A stretch of 20,893 nucleotides of DNA, taken from JBELMB01 sp042088665. GTDB taxonomy: Bacteria; Pseudomonadota; Alphaproteobacteria; Rhodobacterales; Rhodobacteraceae. The stretch is from contig JBELMB010000084.1 in the NCBI GenBank assembly GCA_042088665.1, positions 1 through 20,893 on the forward strand, in the 5' to 3' direction. Positions within the stretch are counted from its first letter, which is position 1. Every line of letters begins with the position of its first letter. Made by a program: the position numbers and the translations under genes. Below are positions 7,903-14,467 of this stretch, in pieces. The notes beneath the pieces were generated by a model that had not been told where the DNA came from, did no database searches, and saw only the letters and a list, made by a program, of their open reading frames with translations.

Positions 7903-8144
7903 CACCGCATATGCCCCAAGGCACGGCACGGTTTCGCCCGCCACACGGCCCGTTAACCCCACCGCCCGCAGCCTTTGCAATGAATTGACCCATCAGCGCC
8001 CCGGCCCTGATCTCAACGCCTGCACGCGTGCGCAATTCACGTCAAAGCAGGGCCCCTCCCCGCCTCACCACCCGCGCCAGCCCTTCCCGCAGCGCCTCGC
8101 CTCTGGCATACTCCCCCAACACAAAGAAAAAAGCGAGCAGCGAC

Positions 8145-10103
8145 ATGTCCAATGACCTCCTGCAAGACATTGAAAACAATGACTATAACGCATCCTCCAT
8201 CGAAATCCTCGAAGGGTTGGAACCAGTCCGCAAGCGTCCCGGCATGTACATCGGCGGCACCGACGAACGCGCGCTGCATCACCTCGTGGCCGAGGTGCTC
8301 GACAATTCCATGGACGAGGCCGTCGCAGGCCACGCCAACCGCATCGAAATCGCATTGCACGCTGATTTTTCCATTGAAATCAAGGATAACGGACGCGGCA
8401 TCCCGATCGATCCCCACCCCAAGTTCCCCGACAAATCCGCTCTCGAAGTGATCCTCTGCACCCTGCACGCAGGCGGGAAATTCTCCGGCAAGGCCTATGA
8501 AACTTCGGGGGGCCTGCACGGTGTCGGCGCCTCCGTCGTAAACGCCCTCTCCGACAGCATGATCGTGCAAGTCGCCAGAAACAAAGAGCTTTTTGAACAA
8601 AGCTTCTCCCGCGGGATCCCCCTCGGGCCGGTTGCAAAGATCGGCGCGGCCCCCAATCGCCGCGGCACCACGGTCACGTTCCACGCGGACGAACAGATCT
8701 TTGGCTCGCACCGGTTCAAACCGGCCCGCCTGTTCAACATGGTGCGCTCAAAGGCCTACCTGTTCAGCGGCGTCGAAATCCGCTGGCGGTCCGAGATCGA
8801 GGATGGCGATACCCCGCAAGAGGCCACGTTCCACTTCCCGGGCGGATTGGCAGATTACCTGTCAGAAACTCTAGATACGGCAAGCACTTACGCCGAAAAA
8901 CCCTTTTCTGGTGTGGTCGATTTCAAGGAAAAATTCGACACGCCCGGGAAGGTCGAATGGGCGATCAACTGGACCCCGTCGCGCGACGGATTCATCCAGA
9001 GCTACTGCAACACGGTGCCCACCCCGGAAGGCGGAACCCACGAAGCCGGCTTCTGGGCCGCAATCCTCAAGGGCATCCGCGCCTATGGCGAGTTGGTCAG
9101 CAACCGCAAGGCCGCCCAGATCAACCGCGACGACCTGATCACCGGAGGTTGCGCGCTGGTCTCCTGCTTTATCCGTGAACCGGAGTTCGTGGGCCAGACC
9201 AAGGACCGCCTCGCCACCACGGAGGCCCAGCGCCTTGTCGAGAACGCCGTACGCGATCATTTCGATAACTGGTTGGCATCAGACACAAAATCCGCGGGGG
9301 CCATCCTCGATTTCCTCGTTCTGCGCGCCGAGGAACGCCTGCGCCGCCGACAGGAAAAGGAAACCGCCCGCAAATCCGCCACCAAGAAATTGCGCCTGCC
9401 CGGCAAGCTCACCGATTGCTCTTCGAAGACCCGTGAGGGCACGGAGATCTTCATCGTCGAGGGCGACAGCGCGGGCGGTTCGGCCAAGGGCGCGCGCTTC
9501 CGCGAGTTTCAGGCGCTGTTGCCCCTGCGCGGCAAGATCCTCAACGTGCTCGGCGCGGCCTCGTCAAAGCTTGGTCAAAACGCCGAGATTCGCGACCTGT
9601 GCGAGGCGCTTGGTGTAAGTTTGGGGACAAAGTTCAACGTGGACGATCTGCGCTATGACAAGGTCATCATCATGACCGACGCGGATGTGGACGGCGCGCA
9701 TATCGCCTCGCTTTTGATGACGTTCTTCTTCACGCAAATGCGGCCGATGATCGACCAGGGGCATCTTTATCTCGCTTGCCCGCCTTTGTACCGGCTGACC
9801 CAAGGCGCGAAACGGCTTTACGTGGCCGATGACGCGGCAAAGGAGACGGCACTTGCCAAGGGTCTGGGCGGAAAGGGTAAAATCGACGTCCAGCGCTTCA
9901 AGGGACTTGGCGAGATGGACGCCAAGGACCTCAAGGAAACGACGATGGACCCCAAGTCGCGCACTTTGATCCGTGTCACCATCGACGAGGATGAACCGGG
10001 CGAAACCGGTGATCTGGTGGAACGTCTGATGGGCAAGAAACCCGAATTGAGATTTCAGTACATTCAAGAGAACGCACGTTTTGTGGAGGAACTGGACGTC
10101 TAG
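8145..10103 (+). CDS. parE: DNA topoisomerase IV subunit B (ParE)
   Basis: ParE is the ATPase subunit of topoisomerase IV, which with ParC decatenates daughter chromosomes and relaxes DNA. The 652-residue product has the full type II ParE/GyrB-like architecture. The GHKL ATPase motifs are EVLDNSMDEA, DNGRGIP and GLHGVGASVVNALS. The transducer domain follows, then TOPRIM with EIFIVEGDSAGGSAKGARFREFQALLPLRGKILNV and the acidic MTDADVDGAHI, and the C-terminal QRFKGLGEMDAKDLKETTM. About 650 residues without the GyrB insertion favours ParE over GyrB (about 800). ATG 8145 is chosen because the protein begins MSNDLLQDIENNDYNASSIEILEGLEPVRKRPGMYIGG, as expected, with GCGAG upstream. The frame stays open to TTG/GTG codons from 8028, but that extra sequence is Arg/Ser/Pro-rich noise. 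No parC is nearby, which is usual in this group. Confidence 0.97.
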   Translation: MSNDLLQDIENNDYNASSIEILEGLEPVRKRPGMYIGGTDERALHHLVAEVLDNSMDEAVAGHANRIEIALHADFSIEIKDNGRGIPIDPHPKFPDKSALEVILCTLHAGGKFSGKAYETSGGLHGVGASVVNALSDSMIVQVARNKELFEQSFSRGIPLGPVAKIGAAPNRRGTTVTFHADEQIFGSHRFKPARLFNMVRSKAYLFSGVEIRWRSEIEDGDTPQEATFHFPGGLADYLSETLDTASTYAEKPFSGVVDFKEKFDTPGKVEWAINWTPSRDGFIQSYCNTVPTPEGGTHEAGFWAAILKGIRAYGELVSNRKAAQINRDDLITGGCALVSCFIREPEFVGQTKDRLATTEAQRLVENAVRDHFDNWLASDTKSAGAILDFLVLRAEERLRRRQEKETARKSATKKLRLPGKLTDCSSKTREGTEIFIVEGDSAGGSAKGARFREFQALLPLRGKILNVLGAASSKLGQNAEIRDLCEALGVSLGTKFNVDDLRYDKVIIMTDADVDGAHIASLLMTFFFTQMRPMIDQGHLYLACPPLYRLTQGAKRLYVADDAAKETALAKGLGGKGKIDVQRFKGLGEMDAKDLKETTMDPKSRTLIRVTIDEDEPGETGDLVERLMGKKPELRFQYIQENARFVEELDV

Positions 10104-10378
10104 ATCGATCTGGCCCGAGATTGGTGCGGTGGTCGTGGCGCTCGCCGCACCTGCCTTCAGCCAGGATCTGAACACTCTGGCAACCGAGGGACGAAATCCC
10201 GGACGATCATGCAAAACGTCGGATCTTGGGAACCTTCGCCCGAGAGATGGGCTTATCGTCTGACTTTGTGATCTCGCAAATGCCATACGCCGACCCGGCG
10301 CAGATGCAGTGGCGATTTGGGCACCGTGTGCGCCCCATGGTCAAAGACACCTTCGACCGCGGGGTGCAGGTGCCGTGA
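10104..10378 (+). pseudogene. Remnant of a small secreted protein gene
   Basis: Just after parE one phase reads like a signal peptide and cleavage site (IGAVVVALAAPAFSQDLNTLA, about 10117-10180). The next phase then reads PDDHAKRRILGTFAREMGLSSDFVISQMPYADPAQMQWRFGHRVRPMVKDTFDRGVQVP to a TGA at 10376-10378. The two fit one small exported protein broken by a frame change near 10180. I do not recognise the family, and no start codon with a good ribosome binding site is visible. GGTGCGG (10123-10129) can pair with CCGCACC (10145-10151), so the region may also form the end of the parE transcript. Confidence 0.4.
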
Positions 10379-10475
10379 CGAGGGAGCCCACAATCTGGCG
10401 ACGGTTTCGCGATTCTTCCGGGGCCACAGGTCTCGGGCCTTGCCAAGCCCTGCGGCCTCCGGCATCTCTGCCACC

Positions 10476-11168
10476 ATGCGCCTTGCATTGTGTCTTTTGT
10501 TCTTGTTGGCCGCTGCCTGTGGTCGCCCCCTGACGGAGGCAGAGACCGCATACCTCGACGCCATTCATGGCGACAGTCTCGACACCGACCGGATGCGTCT
10601 GGTGGATGGGCATTTTGCCGGTGAATTCACGTTCAACATCCCGATCCGTCCACGCACCACCTGTCAGGAGCGGATCTGGCCGCCGATGACCACATCCCGC
10701 ACGGTCACGGTTTCCCCTGCGGCCACGGTGCTCTTTAACAAGGTGCTGATTCGAGAGGATATTTACCGAACAGATTTTCTGTCGGGCTGGCCGGAGGAAA
10801 TCGACCTGCTCGCCGCGATGCTGTTTGCGCATGAGGCCACGCACGTCTGGCAATGGCAGAACCGCAAGCGCACGGGGTATCATCCGCTCAAGGCGCTGCG
10901 CGAGCATGTGAACCAGAAAGACCCCTACCTGTTTGACGCCGACAACACGACCGGCTTTCTCGACTATGGCTATGAACAACAGGGCAGCATCGTCGAGGAA
11001 TATGTCTGCTGTCGCCTGCTTGACCCGGAGGCAGAGCGCACGTCGCGGCTGCGCGCGATGATCTCTGCCGAGATGCCGATCGACCGGCTTGACCGGATCC
11101 TTGATGCGCCGCGGGTCCGGGTGCCATGGTCCGGCGTGCAGCAGTCCGGCATCTGTGAACCGGGCTGA
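10476..11168 (+). CDS. Predicted lipoprotein with HEATH zinc-metalloprotease-like motif
   Basis: A 230-residue protein with a short hydrophobic leader (MRLALCLLFLLAAAC) that ends in a probable lipobox at Cys15. Position -3 is Ala and not the usual Leu, so lipidation is likely but not certain. The key feature is LFAHEATHVWQWQNRK at about 116-131. H119-E120-x-x-H123 is the HExxH zinc signature, and the following VWQWQ resembles the HE.tHVwQ of DUF4157-type proteins. E174 or E175, in EQQGSIVEEYVCC, could be a third ligand. Two vicinal cysteines (178-179) may pair with Cys63 or Cys227. ATG 10476 is chosen for the leader; upstream codons in the open frame look non-coding. The gene is convergent with the cytochrome gene, stop to stop, 7 bp apart. 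Substrate unknown; protease activity is an inference from the motif alone. Confidence 0.8.
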   Translation: MRLALCLLFLLAAACGRPLTEAETAYLDAIHGDSLDTDRMRLVDGHFAGEFTFNIPIRPRTTCQERIWPPMTTSRTVTVSPAATVLFNKVLIREDIYRTDFLSGWPEEIDLLAAMLFAHEATHVWQWQNRKRTGYHPLKALREHVNQKDPYLFDADNTTGFLDYGYEQQGSIVEEYVCCRLLDPEAERTSRLRAMISAEMPIDRLDRILDAPRVRVPWSGVQQSGICEPG

Positions 11169-11175
11169 CCCCGGC

Positions 11176-11589
11176 TCAGTCCAGCCGCTGGATCTCCCGA
11201 AGGTAGGCGACAAGGTCCACCACCGGCTGCGAGGTCAGGATGGGCTGCCCGGACCGGGTCTTGATGGGCACGTCATAGGCGCGCTCGAAGTAGTCGCCGT
11301 AGACGGGCATCGGAGAGCCGTGGCTGACCAGAGGATCGCGACCGTCGATGCGTTTGATTGCCCGCAGCAAGGAGAAATCGCCCTCGTTGGAACGGCTGAG
11401 CAGGGTCAGATCAACAGGTTTGAGGATCATGGCCCCCGCCATGGGACCATCCCCCTGCCCCTCCAACCCGTGGCACGTGGCGCAATGCTGGTGGAACAGG
11501 GCGCGCCCAATATCGGCATCCTGCGCCGAAACCGGCGTGGCGATGGCCGGCGCGGCCATAATCGCAAAGACCTTCAGACAGTGTTTCAT
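11176..11589 (-). CDS. Small periplasmic c-type cytochrome
   Basis: A 137-residue protein with a signal peptide (MKHCLKVFAIMAAPAIATPVSAQ, cleavage after Ala22 or Gln23). It has one haem-binding CATCH motif at residues 36-40, followed by GLEGQGDGPMAG, as in class I cytochromes c (cytochrome c/cbb3 type). Met94, in GSPMPVYGDYF, is the likely sixth haem ligand. It should carry electrons in the periplasm; the partner is unknown. ATG 11589 is supported by GAAAGGAA eight bases upstream and by the signal peptide; longer starts would add non-coding Arg-rich sequence. The gene is divergent from the DUF1194 gene, 138 bp apart, and an FnrL-type box lies in that spacer, which points to oxygen-dependent expression. 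It ends 7 bp from the oppositely directed lipoprotein gene. Confidence 0.92.
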   Translation of the reverse strand: MKHCLKVFAIMAAPAIATPVSAQDADIGRALFHQHCATCHGLEGQGDGPMAGAMILKPVDLTLLSRSNEGDFSLLRAIKRIDGRDPLVSHGSPMPVYGDYFERAYDVPIKTRSGQPILTSQPVVDLVAYLREIQRLD

Positions 11590-11644
11590 CTCGTGTTCCT
11601 TTCGCCCCCATGCCTCAGTATGGCGCGAAACGGGGCGCGGGGCC

Positions 11645-11658
11645 TTGACCCGGATCAA
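11645..11658. promoter_or_regulatory. FnrL (Fnr/Anr-type) binding site
   Basis: TTGAC-CCGG-ATCAA fits the Fnr-family consensus TTGAT-N4-ATCAA with one difference (the T of the left half is C). It is centred about 62 bp upstream of the cytochrome start codon (minus strand) and 76 bp upstream of the DUF1194 start. Position and neighbour support control of the cytochrome gene under low oxygen. It could serve both directions. Confidence 0.7.
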
Positions 11659-11727
11659 CCCACTGGCGAGACGGCTGCGCGGCGCTACTGTGTCTTGGGG
11701 GACTCGCTGGGCAACGGAGGGCGCGAT

Positions 11728-12441
11728 ATGAAACGAGGCTGGACTTGGGTGACGGGGCTCTGCCTCGGGGTTTGGGCGCTGGCGGCCCAGGCGCAGGACA
11801 CGGATCTGGAACTGGTGTTGCTGGCCGACGCCTCCGGCAGCATCGATTCGCGCGAGATTGTCTTTCAACGTCAGGGCTACGCCGAGGCAATCACCGATCC
11901 AGAGGTGCTGGCCGCCATCGCCAACACCGCCTATGGCAACATCGCGGTGACCTATGTCGAATGGGCCTCGAACCAGGCGGTGGTGGTGGACTGGACGCTC
12001 ATCGACGGAGCCGCTTCGGCCGAACGCTTTGCGACGGACCTCATGGAGGTGCCGCGCCTCGCCTATGGGCGCAATGCCATCGGCGCCGCGCTATTGGAGG
12101 CGCTGAGGCTGATGGACACCAACGACCATGATGGCTGGAGGCGGGTCATCGACTTTTCCGGTGACAGCGTTCGCAACTTTTCGGGTCCATCCATTGCATC
12201 ATCACGGGAGACGGTGCTGGCCGCAGGTGTGACGATCAACGCGCTGCCTATTCTGCGCCCAAACGACCCCGGCCGCGCGCAGGGTGGGCTTGAGGCGCTT
12301 TATGAACAGCAGATCATCGGTGGGCCCGGCGCCTTTGTCGTCGCCGCGGAAAACCGCGCAGTCTTTGCCGAAGCGGTCAAGCGCAAGCTGATCCTCGAAA
12401 TCTCCGGGCAGATGCCCGCGCGCCGCTTCGCGGAGCGCTGA
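11728..12441 (+). CDS. DUF1194 family protein (von Willebrand factor A fold), exported
   Basis: A 237-residue protein with a signal peptide (MKRGWTWVTGLCLGVWALAAQAQ). The domain opens with LELVLLADASGSIDSREIVFQRQGYAEAITDPEVLAAI. D34-x-S36-x-S38 is the metal-ion-dependent adhesion site of VWA domains, and the rest matches the DUF1194 pattern (VTYVEWASNQAVVVDWTLI, RRVIDFSGDSVRNFSG, AGVTINALPI). Function is not established for the family; VWA folds usually bind proteins. ATG 11728 has GGAGGG six bases upstream and starts the signal peptide. The last codons (ARRFAER-stop) are the first copy of a 34-bp tandem array that extends downstream, so the C-terminus may have been rewritten by repeat expansion. 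Confidence 0.92.
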   Translation: MKRGWTWVTGLCLGVWALAAQAQDTDLELVLLADASGSIDSREIVFQRQGYAEAITDPEVLAAIANTAYGNIAVTYVEWASNQAVVVDWTLIDGAASAERFATDLMEVPRLAYGRNAIGAALLEALRLMDTNDHDGWRRVIDFSGDSVRNFSGPSIASSRETVLAAGVTINALPILRPNDPGRAQGGLEALYEQQIIGGPGAFVVAAENRAVFAEAVKRKLILEISGQMPARRFAER

Positions 12442-12555
12442 TTTTTGACTTGGGCGCCGCTTCGCGGAGCGCTGACTTTTGACTTGGGCGCCGCTTCGCG
12501 GAGCGCTGACTTTTGACTTGGGCGCCGCTTCGCGGAGCGCGGGTTTTTGAATTGG
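12420..12555. repeat. Four-copy 34-bp tandem array with repeated terminator-like hairpin
   Basis: Copies start at 12420, 12454, 12488 and 12522. Copies 2 and 3 are identical, copy 1 differs at one base and copy 4 at four. Each starts GCGCCGCTTCGCGGAGCGC, which can fold with outer GCGC/GCGC and inner CGC/GCG pairs, and is followed by a T-rich TGAYTTTTGA (copy 4 has GGGTTTTTGA). Copy 1 encodes the last codons and TGA of the DUF1194 gene, so the repeats look like tandem copies of a gene end plus intrinsic terminator. Confidence 0.9.
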
Positions 12556-12576
12556 CGCAGCCAATCTGACAAACCC
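12541..12576. terminator. Nested hairpin at the end of the 34-bp array
   Basis: ATTGGC-GCA-GCCAAT (12551-12565) is a perfect 6-bp stem with a 3-base loop. It sits inside GGGTTT (12541-12546) and AAACCC (12571-12576), which can pair as an outer stem. Between two convergent genes this probably contributes to transcription termination. Confidence 0.55.
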
Positions 12577-12652
12577 ACGCCACCACGCGCTGAGACAGTA
12601 TCAGGGATCATCCCCCCCGACTTGATACGCTTCTCCATAAGATCCCCCTGAC

Positions 12653-12686
12653 AGCGTGTCGCGTGAGGGAAGGCACGCGACACGCT
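12653..12686. terminator. Strong 13-bp perfect hairpin between convergent genes
   Basis: AGCGTGTCGCGTG (12653-12665) and CACGCGACACGCT (12674-12686) are perfectly complementary around an 8-base loop. The right arm overlaps the TAG stop (12685-12687) of the minus-strand gene, so that gene runs directly into the hairpin. There is no T-run on either side, so it may act as a bidirectional or Rho-assisted terminator, or as an RNA-end stabiliser. Confidence 0.7.
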
Positions 12687-14187
12687 AGACCACCGCGGTG
12701 AGGTGAGCGGCAGCCGGGGAGGATTCCTGTGGCCAGGCAGAGGCTTGGCCCTCGACACGCAGCTCGGCACTGCCGCGTCCAAAGTGGCGCGGGTGCGCCT
12801 GGATCTGCACCGCGCGCCCGTCAAAACCGGTGAACCCAAGCGTCGCGCTGCGGTTGTCAGAGGCCATACGCTCACGCAGAAGCTGAAGCGCGATGGCCTG
12901 ACCCAAACGCAGGTCCTGATCGTTCTCCGCGGAATGGAAGCCGCCGCCGACAAGCCGCGCAAGGCTGATGTTGGCCGCCATGCGGTCCGCTTCTTCGCCA
13001 AGCGCGCGTGCGGTGCCATCCGATCCCGCCATCTGCACCTGCGCCCGGCGCGTGGTGTCGAACACGGCCTTGAGCAGAGTGGCCAGCGCCCCCGCAACAG
13101 CCACATGACAGGCGAGATCGCCGGGCATATGCACCTGCGCATCGCTGCGCGTCAGCGGCAGAAAGAGGTTGGTGTCAAAACGCCCCGGACCACGCAGGGC
13201 CCGGTTTGACCGGCTGACCCAGGCCAGCAGGTGCGGCGCCGCCTGTGACAGTTCTTCAGCGGCGGCGCGGTAGATCGCGGCAGTCGTATCGTCACTGCGC
13301 TCTTCGCGGGCGAGGTGCACGGTCATCCGGGCCGCCGTCACCGCAGGACGGGACAGGCGATCCTGCCGACCGGCCCGCATCAGCACCACGCGGCGCACCC
13401 GCATTTCGGCCTCGGCCATCAGCGACAGCAGACGCCCGCCCCCCCAAAGAGAACCGGCAGCGGCCAGACCGACATCCGTCGCGGTGCCAGTGGCCAGCGC
13501 CGCAAGCGCCGCGTTGTGGAAGGGGCGCGCAGGCGGCATGGCATGCAACGCCGTGTGCATCTGTTCCAGCGTACCAACCGGCAGTGTCTGCGCTGGCATG
13601 CCCGGAAACCGCAGACGTGCGCCGCTGTTCTGCCCGCACCATATGAGCCAGGCAGAGATCGGGGCGTCTTCGGCCGGGCGGCCCGGTCGGGGATCCGGGG
13701 TCTGGACCGCGCAATCATTGTGCCAAAGGGTGGAGAGACGTGTGCTTTCCCCACGTTGCGCAACCCCCGCCTGAAAAAGCGTGCGTAGCGTCAACTGGCC
13801 CGACGCGTTCAGGCACATCGCCCGCCGCGTCCCTGCGTCGCCCAGCCAGGACCGGTCGCCATCTGATGCGTCCGAGGTTTGGTCCCACCACGACAGGTTG
13901 CGCAATTCGCACATCACCTCGTTCAGGGAGACCGCGGCCCCCTCGGTCTGGTCAAGCGCGAGATGCGGATCGCCGAGATCAGACAGCGCGTGGCCGCGCA
14001 TCAGCGACACCGCAAAGATCATCGCCATGTCTGCGGCAAGCTCTTCCGCGTCCAGCGTCAGCGCAGGCGGCACGCGGACGTCAACCCGCGGCGCAGCAGC
14101 CGAGGGGCCTGCGCCGTCGATGACACGCCAGCCTTCGGGTCTGGCCCACAGCTTGTCCCGAAGAACGGTCCGATGATTGCCGGTCAT
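12685..14187 (-). CDS. Vanadium bromoperoxidase-like protein with altered active site
   Basis: A 500-residue protein without signal peptide. Its second half follows the algal/cyanobacterial vanadium bromoperoxidase pattern as I remember it. NLFLPLTRSD (340-349) stands for 'nyLLP.afpeGS', ACHVAVAGALATLLKAVFDT (359-378) for 'SGHatVAGAcvTvLKAfFD', and MAANISLARLVGGGFHSAEND (403-423) for 'lA.NIa.GR.maGvHyrsD'; RLGQAIALQLL and FTGFDGRAVQI follow. The vanadate-binding residues are only partly kept. The usual Lys is probably Arg271; Arg280-Pro281, His361 and Arg411 are present. Ser-Gly before the His is Ala359-Cys360, and the last His (418) is displaced by one. Peroxidase activity is therefore doubtful. 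ATG 14187 has GGGGGA upstream (spacing about 6). The gene is divergent from the S8 protease. Family call fairly sure, function open. Confidence 0.78.
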   Translation of the reverse strand: MTGNHRTVLRDKLWARPEGWRVIDGAGPSAAAPRVDVRVPPALTLDAEELAADMAMIFAVSLMRGHALSDLGDPHLALDQTEGAAVSLNEVMCELRNLSWWDQTSDASDGDRSWLGDAGTRRAMCLNASGQLTLRTLFQAGVAQRGESTRLSTLWHNDCAVQTPDPRPGRPAEDAPISAWLIWCGQNSGARLRFPGMPAQTLPVGTLEQMHTALHAMPPARPFHNAALAALATGTATDVGLAAAGSLWGGGRLLSLMAEAEMRVRRVVLMRAGRQDRLSRPAVTAARMTVHLAREERSDDTTAAIYRAAAEELSQAAPHLLAWVSRSNRALRGPGRFDTNLFLPLTRSDAQVHMPGDLACHVAVAGALATLLKAVFDTTRRAQVQMAGSDGTARALGEEADRMAANISLARLVGGGFHSAENDQDLRLGQAIALQLLRERMASDNRSATLGFTGFDGRAVQIQAHPRHFGRGSAELRVEGQASAWPQESSPAAAHLTAVV

Positions 14188-14467
14188 GGTATCCCCCTGA
14201 GGTCTGACAGATTGCGCCGGGTGGTGACCGGGTGGCTGTCTGTCGGTTGACGGTGCGTTAACCTCACTCTGCGGGCGCATCGTGATTTCACCGTAAATGC
14301 TCCGCAAACCCGGCGTGAATGAATCATGAAATAAACGGAATACCTGATGAAGCGCCGCCCCTTGCGCCGTGAATTTCCCGCAATTCGGTGTGGGATCTCA
14401 GCGGCTTGCTTGACCGACGCCGTGAAAACGCCTTTTGTGAAAAAAAAAGGGACAAGGGGAAATTGCG
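14188..14467. promoter_or_regulatory. Divergent control region, haloperoxidase-like gene and S8 protease
   Basis: 280 bp separate the two start codons. For the protease, TTGACC (14410-14415), a 17-base spacer and TTTTGT (14433-14438) form a plausible promoter that would start transcription near 14445, just before the A-rich ribosome binding region. AAACCCGGCG at 14306-14315 resembles the 12-bp direct repeat in the other divergent region (18305-18327). I see no convincing promoter for the minus-strand gene. Confidence 0.45.

Larger units (their letters stand above)
7584..8144. other. Intergenic region before parE
   Basis: I see no gene in these 561 bp. The region holds two copies of a 37-bp palindromic element (described separately). 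These are bracketed by two copies of CCCGTTAACC exactly 200 bp apart (7749-7758 and 7949-7958). A weak promoter-like pair, TTCCCG-N17-CATACT, ends at 8111 just before parE. No clear intrinsic terminator follows the giant gene. Confidence 0.55.

Noticed and set aside
7614..7988. Plus-strand frame of 124 codons before parE
   Set aside because: It runs through both palindromic elements, has no motif and no ribosome binding site; intergenic.
118..8109. Shared 12-mer GCCTCTGGCATA at 118-129 and 8098-8109
   Set aside because: Several 12-base matches are expected by chance in a window of this size, and the flanks do not match.
8145..10103. GyrB instead of ParE
   Set aside because: Length of 652 residues and lack of the GyrB-type insertion fit ParE; a gyrB would be about 800 residues.
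12420..12555. CRISPR array
   Set aside because: The 34-bp units are directly abutting with no unique spacers between them, and no cas gene is near.
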